From Actinotignum sanguinis (GTDB lineage: Bacteria > Actinomycetota > Actinomycetes > Actinomycetales > Actinomycetaceae): a stretch of 64,000 bases of DNA. A program made the translations under genes and the position numbers. Below, piece after piece: positions 25,705-34,086 of the stretch (positions within the stretch are counted from its first letter, which is position 1; every line of letters begins with the position of its first letter). The stretch covers positions 1 through 64,000 of the forward strand of contig NZ_QDIE01000002.1 in NCBI RefSeq assembly GCF_003957255.1. Direction: 5' to 3'. The notes under the pieces are model-generated. The model worked only from the letters and a program-made list of their open reading frames with translations, did no database searches and had not been told where the DNA came from.

Positions 25705-27197
25705 AAATGACTCTGCTCAAGCTCGAAGGGATCAGGAAAAGATTCGGCGCTACCCAAGCGCTTGGAGGAGTTTCCTTTGATCTGAACGCCGGAGAAATTC
25801 ATGCCCTCATGGGAGAAAACGGTGCTGGCAAGTCAACGTTGATGAAAATCCTGGCGGGGAATCTTGCTGCCGACAGTGGAAAGATCTTCGTTGACGGTGA
25901 GGAAGTCCATATCTCATCTCCTAACGATGCACGTAAACACGGAATCGCAATCATCCACCAAGAGATTAATACCGTCCCAAATCTGACGGTGGCCGAGAAC
26001 CTCTGCCTCGGCGTTGAACCACTCAAACATGGGATCCTTGACCGTGAGAAGATGCGTTCGGATGCACGCGCTAAGTTATCGGCCATTGGAGTGGATATCG
26101 ATGTCAACAGACCTCTCGGCTCGTTCTCCATCGGTATGCAGCAGATGGTCGAAATTGCTCGTGCTGCTGCCGAGGACGCCCGCATTCTCGTTCTCGACGA
26201 GCCCACTGCCGCGCTTTCCCGAGCTGAAACAGAGGATCTTTTCAGAATTATTCGGGAGCAGCAGCAAAACGGCGTCGGCCTTATCTACATCACTCACCGT
26301 ATGGAAGAAGTGTGGAAGTTAGCTGATAGGGTGTCCGTTCTTCGGGACGGAACGTCCGTCGGAACGCAGCTTCTAGCCGAATTAACGCCTGATGAAATCG
26401 TGCGAATGATGGTCGGTAGAAAAATCGGTGATCTCTACGAACACGCAGACCGCGCATCGGGCGAAGTGCTGCTTGAGGCAAAGGATCTCAAAGCTCCTGG
26501 AGTCGATGACGTCTCCTTCAAAGCTCGGGCTGGTCAAATTCTTGGATTTGCAGGATTGGTCGGCGCCGGGCGTTCGGAAACCGTCAGGCTACTTATGGGA
26601 GCAGATCCCATAAGTAGCGGCACATTGCTACTCAAAGGCAAAAGCTATCATCCTAAAAGCCCCAAGGAGGCCCTGGAATCTGGCATCGCCATGGTGCCCG
26701 AATCCAGAAAGGAACAAGGTCTGTTCTTGGATCACACAACGGCATCGAATATCTCGATTGCCTCTTTGAGCGACTTCACCAAACTCGGTGTGCTCGCGCG
26801 GAGCGCAATTCGAAAGAAAGTTCGCCAGATCATGGAAGTGCTCAATATTCGAAAGACCTCCACAAGTCTTCCGGTAAGAGCGCTTTCGGGAGGAAACCAA
26901 CAAAAGGCACTTCTCGGACGCACTCTCATGGCAGGTGCCGATCTTTTGATTTTCGATGAACCTACGCGCGGTGTTGACATCGGGGCGAAAAGGGAAATCT
27001 ACGAAATCATGAATGATCTTGCTAAAGAAGGCAAAACCATCATCATGGTTTCTTCTGACCTCCCTGAAGTCCTGGGAATGTCTGATCGCATCATCGTTAT
27101 GCGAAAAGGAAAAGTCGTGGGAGAACTCGATGCACGAGATGCCACAGAAGAATCGGTCATGAGCCTCGCGACCGGAGCAACAAAGGAACAAGCATGA
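25698..27197 (+). CDS. Sugar ABC transporter ATPase with two ABC domains (RbsA-like)
   Basis: A 499-residue tandem ATPase. Domain 1 (about 1-230) has Walker A GENGAGKST, signature FSIGMQQM and Walker B ILVLDEPTAAL. Domain 2 (about 250-490) has a degenerate Walker A (FAGLVGAGRSE), signature LSGGNQQK and Walker B LLIFDEPTRGVD, as usual in RbsA/XylG/MglA proteins. An alternative start at 25707 would avoid the overlap with the upstream gene. Confidence 0.93.
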   Translation: MVEMTLLKLEGIRKRFGATQALGGVSFDLNAGEIHALMGENGAGKSTLMKILAGNLAADSGKIFVDGEEVHISSPNDARKHGIAIIHQEINTVPNLTVAENLCLGVEPLKHGILDREKMRSDARAKLSAIGVDIDVNRPLGSFSIGMQQMVEIARAAAEDARILVLDEPTAALSRAETEDLFRIIREQQQNGVGLIYITHRMEEVWKLADRVSVLRDGTSVGTQLLAELTPDEIVRMMVGRKIGDLYEHADRASGEVLLEAKDLKAPGVDDVSFKARAGQILGFAGLVGAGRSETVRLLMGADPISSGTLLLKGKSYHPKSPKEALESGIAMVPESRKEQGLFLDHTTASNISIASLSDFTKLGVLARSAIRKKVRQIMEVLNIRKTSTSLPVRALSGGNQQKALLGRTLMAGADLLIFDEPTRGVDIGAKREIYEIMNDLAKEGKTIIMVSSDLPEVLGMSDRIIVMRKGKVVGELDARDATEESVMSLATGATKEQA

Positions 27198-28168
27198 CTA
27201 TAGAAGCTGCACCTCGACGGAAAATGAACTTCGCTGCGTGGTGGGATAAGGTTGGGATTCTCGCGGTCCTCGTCCTTCTCGTCGTGATTATGGCGCTCAT
27301 CGCCCCGAACTTCATGTCGATGAACAATCTCATGAATATCGCCCGTTCGATCTCAATCAACGCGATCATTGCGGCAGGTATGACCTTCGTTATTATTACT
27401 GCCGGCATTGATCTCTCTGTCGGATCAATCGTTGCCGTATCGGGTGTAACCGCAGTACTGGCCTGTATCTCCGGTGCTCCAGCCATCATCGGGATAATCG
27501 CTGGCATTCTTGCCGGTGCAGTTGCGGGATGGGTAAATGGTGCTCTATCGGCGTATCTAGCCCTAGCGCCCTTTATCGTGACGCTCGGCATGATGACATT
27601 CCTCCGCGGCCTCGGATACACGCTGACCGGAGGCCAACCAATCGTGGACAACAAGCTGGCTTTCAGAGACCTTGGAAATGGATACATTGCTGGAATCCCA
27701 GTGCCCGTCATTGTAATGATCGTTGTGTACATCATCTGCTGGTTCATCCTTGAACGAACGAAGTACGGCAGGCATGTTTACGCAGTCGGTGGCAATCCCG
27801 AGGCGGCACGTCTTGCTGGAATCAACGTCAAGCGGGTACTTACCTCCGTTTATGTCATTGCAGGCGCGCTTTCAGGGCTTGCGGGTGTCATTTTCGCCGC
27901 ACGCGTTGTTTCCGCGCAGCCGACCGCTGGTACCGGATACGAACTTGATGCCATCGCCGCGGTTGTTCTAGGTGGAACATCCCTTGCCGGCGGTAAGGGC
28001 AAGATCATCGGAACCCTCATCGGTGCGATCATTCTCGGAGTGCTCTCAACCGGCATGATTCTCATGAATGTCCAATTCTTCACCCAGCTACTAATTAAGG
28101 GCGTCGTCATTATTCTCGCCGTCGCCATTGACTCCCTCAAACAGAAGAGCACCAAGGCAGGAAAGTAG
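27194..28168 (+). CDS. Sugar ABC transporter permease (RbsC-like)
   Basis: A 324-residue membrane protein with about 8-10 helices and the family segments TAGIDLSVGSIVAVSG, LGMMTFLRGLGYTLTGG, GGNPEAARLAGINV and AIAAVVLGGTSLAGGKG. It starts by a 4-bp overlap with the ATPase and ends directly before the ATG of the next gene. It forms the pore of the sugar importer. Confidence 0.93.
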   Translation: MTIEAAPRRKMNFAAWWDKVGILAVLVLLVVIMALIAPNFMSMNNLMNIARSISINAIIAAGMTFVIITAGIDLSVGSIVAVSGVTAVLACISGAPAIIGIIAGILAGAVAGWVNGALSAYLALAPFIVTLGMMTFLRGLGYTLTGGQPIVDNKLAFRDLGNGYIAGIPVPVIVMIVVYIICWFILERTKYGRHVYAVGGNPEAARLAGINVKRVLTSVYVIAGALSGLAGVIFAARVVSAQPTAGTGYELDAIAAVVLGGTSLAGGKGKIIGTLIGAIILGVLSTGMILMNVQFFTQLLIKGVVIILAVAIDSLKQKSTKAGK

Positions 28169-29503
28169 ATGAAGACCCATAAAGTAATCAGTAATATCGA
28201 AGGAAAACGGGCATTCGAACCGATCTACTTCGATGAACCACAAGTGCTCACAGAATCTTTGTGGCTAGCACGAACCAATACTGGAGAGCAGATCCTTTGC
28301 CAGCGATTGGCTGATCAGCCGGCTCCGCAAGAGACCACCAGATTTGTCACTACACTCAGTTTTGAGGGTGAGGCAAGTTTTACACTGGATGAACCAGTCG
28401 AATCCGGAGAGGGAATCACAAAAGGACCCGGTACTGAAGCTGACTCATGGGCCCGTGTTAATACCGGCTACTTCGATATTGATGTATGCACGGGTACCGC
28501 AGAGGGCACTGGCGCCTCGAAGTGGGGACTCAAGCATTTCCGTACCCTTGATGAGGGTATTGACCTCCTCCCCTCTGGAAATAATGCGATTGGTGGATTC
28601 TACGGCCCGTTCTTCACTCCTGAAAACGGACTCATCAATCCGCCAGAACACACAAAGGTGAAGATTGAGATCCTTGAAGACGGACCAGTCTTGCTTTCTT
28701 TCAGAATGCTAGGTGTGATACCAGACGGGCTCCTACCAGAGCTCCGGGGTAAAAACTTCTCAATCGAGTGGGCTTTCACTTATAAAACGCCTTGGTTCAG
28801 CCGGCGTTATCACGTAGATGATTTCCAAACTGTGATCAACGGACGTTCTGTAACTAACAAGATCACCGTTGGGGATGAATTCGAGGCCGGACAAGGAAAA
28901 CTGCTCTTTGATCGGTTTGCGTGCTACGGAGGATCCCGATATCGCAGCGGGGATCCTTATGCTGGGCACCTGGCCGACATGGTAGAGCAGACCATTTCTG
29001 ACAGCACATTACCTCAGCGCAAGAAACTTGAAGAATTTAAGGCTGTCTTAACAGATGATATTGAGAACGCCCATTGGGATTTGTACTGGCGCCTATTCTC
29101 GGCTTTCGAAGGTGCTTTAACAGATGAAACAATTCGCGACCGACTGGCAATTGTTCGCGAGAAATCGTTTGTTGATGCAGAGCTGCGTGATTGGCGAGTC
29201 GATTCTGAACCTATCGACGTCCAGAAAGAGGCGCACGAAACTATCTTCCCCGGAGCTGCCAATAAGACAGTCGAATATGACACACATTCCGGCCGTGCAA
29301 TGATCTGGTATACCTCGAAGCCATCGGGAGGCTTCCAGATCGTACAGCGCAAGCAATCGGGATGGGGAAACTGGGGTACCAACCTCGAAAACGAATGCCC
29401 GGAGCTCCCTGTGGGTGTCGATGTCAAAACGGCATACGGCAAATTCGCGTCTAACTGGGAAGATATAGCCGACCAGTTAGAAACTCCTCCGGAAGTACTT
29501 TAG
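28169..29503 (+). CDS. Unrecognised 444-residue protein ending the sugar ABC operon
   Basis: The ATG follows the permease stop with no gap, so it is translated with the transporter. There is no signal peptide or membrane segment, so it is cytosolic. The sequence alternates aromatic and charged residues in a beta-rich way (FVTTLSFEGEASFTLDEPV, SIEWAFTYKTPWFSRRYHVD, YDTHSGRAMIWYTSKPSGG). It has many Trp/Tyr and acidic residues, as in carbohydrate-active or sugar-epimerase-like beta-sandwich proteins, with a helical insert around residues 275-345. I cannot place it in a named family. The operon position suggests it processes the imported sugar; no kinase, isomerase or dehydrogenase is otherwise present in the operon. 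Confidence 0.8.
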   Translation: MKTHKVISNIEGKRAFEPIYFDEPQVLTESLWLARTNTGEQILCQRLADQPAPQETTRFVTTLSFEGEASFTLDEPVESGEGITKGPGTEADSWARVNTGYFDIDVCTGTAEGTGASKWGLKHFRTLDEGIDLLPSGNNAIGGFYGPFFTPENGLINPPEHTKVKIEILEDGPVLLSFRMLGVIPDGLLPELRGKNFSIEWAFTYKTPWFSRRYHVDDFQTVINGRSVTNKITVGDEFEAGQGKLLFDRFACYGGSRYRSGDPYAGHLADMVEQTISDSTLPQRKKLEEFKAVLTDDIENAHWDLYWRLFSAFEGALTDETIRDRLAIVREKSFVDAELRDWRVDSEPIDVQKEAHETIFPGAANKTVEYDTHSGRAMIWYTSKPSGGFQIVQRKQSGWGNWGTNLENECPELPVGVDVKTAYGKFASNWEDIADQLETPPEVL

Positions 29504-29580
29504 GATCACAGAACCCCACGTGACGGTTGCCGGATTTCCATATGTCCCGGAGTAGGACAGCACCGTTACCGTATACAAAG

Positions 29581-29620
29581 CTGGGTGGCTGGCGCGATAA
29601 TTCTCGCGTTAGTCACCCAG
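29581..29620. terminator. Bidirectional hairpin between the sugar operon and the GntR gene
   Basis: A 17-bp stem with two G-T pairs (CTGGGTGGCTGGCGCGA against TCGCGTTAGTCACCCAG) and a 6-nt loop. Plus-strand tail TTCCCTTT; on the minus strand the tail is CTTTGT. It lies between two convergent genes and probably ends both transcripts. Confidence 0.7.
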
Positions 29621-29658
29621 TTCCCTTTGACCAAGGAACCGATTCCTCCAGATGTGAT

Positions 29659-30441
29659 TCACGCTGGGAAGTTGAGTGGGAGTGTGAGGTCGTATTGTTC
29701 TGCGTCATAGAGGTGATCGGCTAGATCCACGATCTGCCCGGATTCATCGTAGGCGCTACGTCTCACTCGTAAGAGAGGGGCCCCGGATGCCACGTGGAGA
29801 AGTTCTGCTTCCGCGGGAGTTGCGCTGCGTGCGCTGATACGTTGGACCCCGCCTCGTAACACAATCCCGTGACTGTTGAAGAAAGCGTAGAGACCTCCCG
29901 ATGATATAGCGGTAAGCGAGGGAGCCAGATCGGCAGGGATCCAGTTACGCATAATCCCCATACGGTTTCCCTCCGCCCACCGCAAACGTTCTAAAGCCAC
30001 AATTTCTTTACCTTCTAGGCAATGCATATCAGCAGCTAGACCGCTATCGGCAAGCATCACCCGATACTGGAGAACATCTGTGCGTGGTTCACGGCCCGCG
30101 GCCCGTAAGTCATCGGAAAGGCTTGCTAGGGAAGGATCCCTTTGAAAAACTCGTGGCATCACCCGGGTACCAACACGTGGGCGCCGCGAGAGTTTCCCCT
30201 CATCGGTCAGGACTTGTAATGCCCGCCGTAGCGTGGGGCGCGAGACACCCAACCTGCGTGACATGGACACTTCGTCTTCAATGAGCTGGCCGGGTAAGAG
30301 TGTGCCAGAGTCAATAAGACTCGCTAATGATTGCGTGATTTGCTGATGCAAAGGAGTAGAAGACCGAGAGTCGAAAACAATCCGGGGAGCAACCGGAACA
30401 TCCAGCTGATCTGCATTGTCTTTTCCATGGGGGTTTGACAT
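29659..30441 (-). CDS. GntR/HutC-family transcriptional regulator (UTRA domain)
   Basis: A 260-residue regulator: an N-terminal winged helix-turn-helix (PLHQQITQSLASLIDSGTLL, SMSRRLGVSRPTLRRALQVL, LSRRPRVGTRV) followed by a UTRA effector domain (residues about 105-250, ending DLADHLYDAEQYDL). It is divergent from the iolA-like operon with 247 bp between starts, so it most likely controls that operon in response to an acid sugar or phosphorylated intermediate. Confidence 0.88.
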   Translation of the reverse strand: MSNPHGKDNADQLDVPVAPRIVFDSRSSTPLHQQITQSLASLIDSGTLLPGQLIEDEVSMSRRLGVSRPTLRRALQVLTDEGKLSRRPRVGTRVMPRVFQRDPSLASLSDDLRAAGREPRTDVLQYRVMLADSGLAADMHCLEGKEIVALERLRWAEGNRMGIMRNWIPADLAPSLTAISSGGLYAFFNSHGIVLRGGVQRISARSATPAEAELLHVASGAPLLRVRRSAYDESGQIVDLADHLYDAEQYDLTLPLNFPA

Positions 30442-30476
30442 TAACGTGACCCTCTCACTCTTATTTGTTCACCCAA

Positions 30477-30602
30477 TTGTAAACATATCCGATAATGGTG
30501 CGTTTGGCTAGTATTCTCAGCACTTTAGCGCTTCCTCAGCGGCCTATATGGCCACCTTCATTCAAGTTCCTACCTTCTCCTACTGTGCTTTTGTGTTTAC
30601 AA
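30477..30602. promoter_or_regulatory. Divergent control region with two inverted copies of TTGTAAACA
   Basis: TTGTAAACA at 30477-30485 and its exact reverse complement TGTTTACAA at 30594-30602 lie in the gap between the GntR gene and iolA, 109 bp apart. Spaced inverted copies in a divergent region fit operator sites for the GntR regulator, possibly with looping. The region also holds an AT-rich core for both promoters. Confidence 0.45.
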
Positions 30603-30688
30603 GTAGGGTTGCTGGGGTTATTTTGGGAACAAATGAGGCGCCCCGCTGGTGGGGTTGCTGGTTTGGACTCACAAAGGAGTGATAACGA

Positions 30689-32179
30689 ATGGATATACCT
30701 CATTGGATTAATGGTGGCCTATACACGGGCCGGCCGGAGGGAAAGATCGCGGTTGACGACCCGGCTAGTGGCGAGATTCGCGGGTATTTGTTACAGGCGA
30801 GCCATGAAGATCTTGACTACGCAGTGGGGATCGCTGTTGAGGCTCAAAAGGCTTGGGCTCGTACTTCCCTGGCGAAGCGTACGGAGATTATGTATCGGAT
30901 GCGTCAGCTTGTCCTTGATCATCAAGACGAGATCGCGAAAGCGATTGTGGCTGAGCATGGTAAGGATTATTCGGATGCTATTGGGGAGATCCAGCGGGGG
31001 CGGGAGACCCTTGATTTTGCTTGCGGGATTAATGTTGCCCTGAAAGGTGAAACATCCTCGAATATTTCCACGGGGGTAGATATTCACACGCTGCGCCAGC
31101 CTCTTGGTGTTGTTGGCGGGATTTGCCCGTTCAATTTCCCGGTTATGGTGCCTATGTGGATGCACCCGATTGCGATTGCTACCGGGAATGCTTTTATTTT
31201 GAAGCCAGCACCGGCCACGCCTTCGGCTTCTCTTTTGATTGCACGTTTGTATAAGGAAGCTGGTCTGCCTGACGGGATCTTCCAAGTTATTTCCGGGTCG
31301 AATGATTTCACGATGGCCATGATTGACCACCCCGATATCAAGGCTGTTTCTTTCGTGGGCTCAACCCCTGTGGCGAAACTGATTCAGGAGCGTGCAGTGA
31401 GAGCAGGCAAGCGCGTCCAAGCATTGGGCGGGGCTAATAATCATGCGATTGTTATGCCCGATGCTGATATCAACTTCGCTGGCAAACACCTTTCAGCTGC
31501 GGCTTTCGGAGCTGCTGGTGAACGCTGCATGGCATTACCTGTGGCTGTGGCTGTGGGCGGGGTCGGTGACAAACTAGCAAAAGCCGTCAAAGAACACGCT
31601 GAGCTTATCCGAGTAGGTTACGGCCTGGACGAAGGCGTGCAAATGGGCCCGGTTATCAACGCTCAGGCTAAAGAACGGATCATTAACGCGATCACTGATG
31701 CGCAAAGCAAGGGTGCGAAAGTCATCCTTGATGGACGCGCTCTCAATGTGAGCGGGCACGAGAACGGGTATTTCCTTGGCCCAACTATTTGCACGCATGT
31801 CTCGCGCGATTCCATCCTGTATCGGGAAGAAACCTTCGGGCCGGTCCTGGCAATCGTCGAGGTAGGCACTTACGAAGAAGCAATCGCTCTTGTTAATTCC
31901 TCCCCTTACGGTAATGGGGCAGCGATTTTCACCAACGATGGTGGCCTGGCACGTCGTTTCGAGCTGGAAGTTGAAGCTGGCATGGTCGGTATCAACGTTC
32001 CTATCCCCACGCCCGTGGCTTACTACTCGTTTGGTGGATGGAAAGACTCTCTTATGGGAGATACCCATATTCACGGGCCCGAAGGCGTGCGATTCTACAC
32101 GCGCGCGAAGGCCACAACGGTGCGGTGGCCTTCGGAGGGCACCTATGAAGCAACAATGTCGTTTGAACGCACCGAATAA
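30689..32179 (+). CDS. iolA: Methylmalonate/malonate-semialdehyde dehydrogenase (CoA-acylating)
   Basis: A 496-residue aldehyde dehydrogenase of the MmsA/IolA group. Segments WINGG, QPLGVVGGICPFNFPVMVPMW (CoA-acylating group), FVGSTPVAK, ALGGANNHAIVMPD and the catalytic-cysteine motif AAGERCMALPVAV are present. It oxidises malonate semialdehyde to acetyl-CoA plus CO2, the last step of inositol catabolism, or methylmalonate semialdehyde to propionyl-CoA. It heads a plus-strand operon with a deoxygluconokinase, an aldolase-like protein and a GntP permease, which favours the IolA role. An AAAGGAG site precedes the start. Confidence 0.9.
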   Translation: MDIPHWINGGLYTGRPEGKIAVDDPASGEIRGYLLQASHEDLDYAVGIAVEAQKAWARTSLAKRTEIMYRMRQLVLDHQDEIAKAIVAEHGKDYSDAIGEIQRGRETLDFACGINVALKGETSSNISTGVDIHTLRQPLGVVGGICPFNFPVMVPMWMHPIAIATGNAFILKPAPATPSASLLIARLYKEAGLPDGIFQVISGSNDFTMAMIDHPDIKAVSFVGSTPVAKLIQERAVRAGKRVQALGGANNHAIVMPDADINFAGKHLSAAAFGAAGERCMALPVAVAVGGVGDKLAKAVKEHAELIRVGYGLDEGVQMGPVINAQAKERIINAITDAQSKGAKVILDGRALNVSGHENGYFLGPTICTHVSRDSILYREETFGPVLAIVEVGTYEEAIALVNSSPYGNGAAIFTNDGGLARRFELEVEAGMVGINVPIPTPVAYYSFGGWKDSLMGDTHIHGPEGVRFYTRAKATTVRWPSEGTYEATMSFERTE

Positions 32180-32203
32180 ACCACAGATAAGGAAGTGATG
32201 GAC

Positions 32204-33193
32204 ATGGTCGTCCATGATGTACTAACAATTGGACGCTGCGGCGTCGATATTTATCCCTTGCAAACTAACTGCACTCTCGAAGAAGTAACGACTTTCGGTA
32301 AATTCCTGGGAGGTTCTCCCACCAACGTGGCAGTAGCAGCAGCACGCCTGGGAGAAGACTGTGCCACCCTCACCGGGGTAGGTGATGACCCCTTCGGACG
32401 GTGGGTACGCTTGGAAATGCGCCGGCTTGGCGTATCGGATGAATACGTGATCATTGACAATACCCTGAACACGCCTGTTACTTTCTGCGAGATTATCCCA
32501 CCTGAGCATTTCCCGTTCTTCTTCTACCGTGAGCCCTCGGCCCCTGACCTACAGATTAAGGACACGGACCTGGATGAAAACCAGGTACGCGAGGCTAAAC
32601 TCTTGTGGGTATCGGGGACCGGCCTGTGCGAGGAACCCTCTTATTCCACCCACATGAGCGCGCTTGACATGCGTGGGCGTAAAGACCACACCGTTTTCGA
32701 TATGGACTGGCGTCCAATGTTTTGGGAATCGGTTGATCTAGCACGCCAGCGGTATGCGAAAGTCCTCGACTATGCGACAGTCGCGGTGGGTAACGTGGAA
32801 GAGTGTGAAATCGCGGTCGGGGAAACTGATCCGCACCTAGCCGCTAGCGCGCTCCTCGAACGCGGAGTACAAATTGCTGTGGTCAAGCAAGGCAGCAAGG
32901 GCACCCTCGCGAAATCCCGCAGGGAAGAATTCTTCATCCCCGCGATGAATACCACTGTGGTCAACGGCGCTGGTGCCGGGGATGCTTTCGGAGGGTCTCT
33001 TATCCACGGACTCTTACAGGGCTGGAGCCTGGAGAAAACGATCCGGTATGCCAACACTGCCGGCGCGATCGTCACCTCGCGTATCGAATGCTCCACCGCT
33101 ATGCCCACCCAGGATGAAATCGAGCGCGTGCTGGCCGCGAATCACACCGACACGCTACTCAAGACACCTCAATCAGCAGAAAGCAACCAGTAA
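32204..33193 (+). CDS. iolC: 5-dehydro-2-deoxygluconokinase (PfkB family)
   Basis: About 329 residues from the ATG at 32204 (8 bp after AAGGAAG); GTG at 32195 is an in-frame alternative. PfkB sugar kinase: N-terminal GRCGVDIYPLQ typical of IolC, GGSPTNVAVAAARLG, and the C-terminal active-site motif NGAGAGDAFGGSL. IolC phosphorylates 5-dehydro-2-deoxy-D-gluconate for aldol cleavage. It lies between iolA and the aldolase-like gene (2 bp gap), but iolB, iolD, iolE and iolG are not in this window. Confidence 0.88.
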   Translation: MVVHDVLTIGRCGVDIYPLQTNCTLEEVTTFGKFLGGSPTNVAVAAARLGEDCATLTGVGDDPFGRWVRLEMRRLGVSDEYVIIDNTLNTPVTFCEIIPPEHFPFFFYREPSAPDLQIKDTDLDENQVREAKLLWVSGTGLCEEPSYSTHMSALDMRGRKDHTVFDMDWRPMFWESVDLARQRYAKVLDYATVAVGNVEECEIAVGETDPHLAASALLERGVQIAVVKQGSKGTLAKSRREEFFIPAMNTTVVNGAGAGDAFGGSLIHGLLQGWSLEKTIRYANTAGAIVTSRIECSTAMPTQDEIERVLAANHTDTLLKTPQSAESNQ

Positions 33194-33195
33194 CC

Positions 33196-34059
33196 ATGGA
33201 TATTGCCAGGCTTATTGCAGGACGGCGTTGCCCGGGTTCTGCTCACAAAGCCTTGCTCAAACGCGAGCAACCCGCCACCCTGCTACCCAACGGGAAATTC
33301 CTTATTATGGCCGCGGATCACCCAGCCCGGGGCGCATTCGCCGCCGGTGCTAATCCGCGTGCTATGGAAAACCGTTTCGATCTACTCCAGCGCCTGTGTG
33401 ACGCGCTTGCCGTGCCCGGGGTTTCCGGACTGTTAGGAACAGCCGACATTATTGAAGACCTCGCGCTGCTCGGAGTCTTGGACGGCAAATGGGTCTACGG
33501 GTCGATGAATCGTGCAGGACTGGCCGGCGCGGCCTGGGAACTGGATGACCGTATCACGGGCTATACCGCTAGAGGAGTAGCCAAAGCAGGCCTGCAAGGC
33601 GGGAAAATCCTTCTCCGTATTGCCTACGACGAAACAGAAACCGTGAGCACTTTGGAGATGGCCGGAAAAGTAGTCACCGACCTTTCCCGACGCCAACGCA
33701 TTGCTATGGTCGAACCCTTCATATCGCGGCGCGAAGACAAACAGGTTGTCAATGATGTGTCTACCGATGCCGTCACCCGCTCGATAGCAATCGCTTCAGG
33801 TTTGGGGAGCAACAGTGCCTACACGGTACTTAAACTTCCCGACACTCCCGACCTGGAACGCTTCGCAAGGGCGACTACCCTACCCATCGTTATCCTCGGC
33901 GGGGAAGTCAGCAATGATGCTGCCAAAACCCTCCACAGGTGGGCTCTCCTCTTGGAGATCCCCAACGTGATCGGCCTGGTCATTGGCCGGTCATTGCTCT
34001 ATCCACAATCGGGCGACGTTCAAGGCGCCGTGGCCAACGCCGCCCAGCTTCTCTCCTAA
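33196..34059 (+). CDS. Class I aldolase-like (beta/alpha)8 protein of iol clusters
   Basis: A 287-residue TIM-barrel protein of the type found in actinobacterial inositol clusters (related to a Corynebacterium glutamicum iol-cluster protein). Phosphate- and Lys-containing strands are visible: LIMAADHPARG near the start, GGKILLRIAYDE, AYTVLKLPD and LPIVILGGEVSNDA. It sits where IolJ is normally encoded, so I infer it cleaves 5-dehydro-2-deoxygluconate 6-phosphate to dihydroxyacetone phosphate and malonate semialdehyde, feeding IolA. The start follows the IolC stop by 2 bp. Confidence 0.75.
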   Translation: MDIARLIAGRRCPGSAHKALLKREQPATLLPNGKFLIMAADHPARGAFAAGANPRAMENRFDLLQRLCDALAVPGVSGLLGTADIIEDLALLGVLDGKWVYGSMNRAGLAGAAWELDDRITGYTARGVAKAGLQGGKILLRIAYDETETVSTLEMAGKVVTDLSRRQRIAMVEPFISRREDKQVVNDVSTDAVTRSIAIASGLGSNSAYTVLKLPDTPDLERFARATTLPIVILGGEVSNDAAKTLHRWALLLEIPNVIGLVIGRSLLYPQSGDVQGAVANAAQLLS

Positions 34060-34086
34060 AGAGGCTCATATATTGAAGGAACACTC

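Noticed and set aside
30495-31043. A 182-codon plus-strand frame overlapping the iolA start
   Set aside because: It overlaps iolA in another phase, lacks a ribosome site and is basic, low-complexity sequence.
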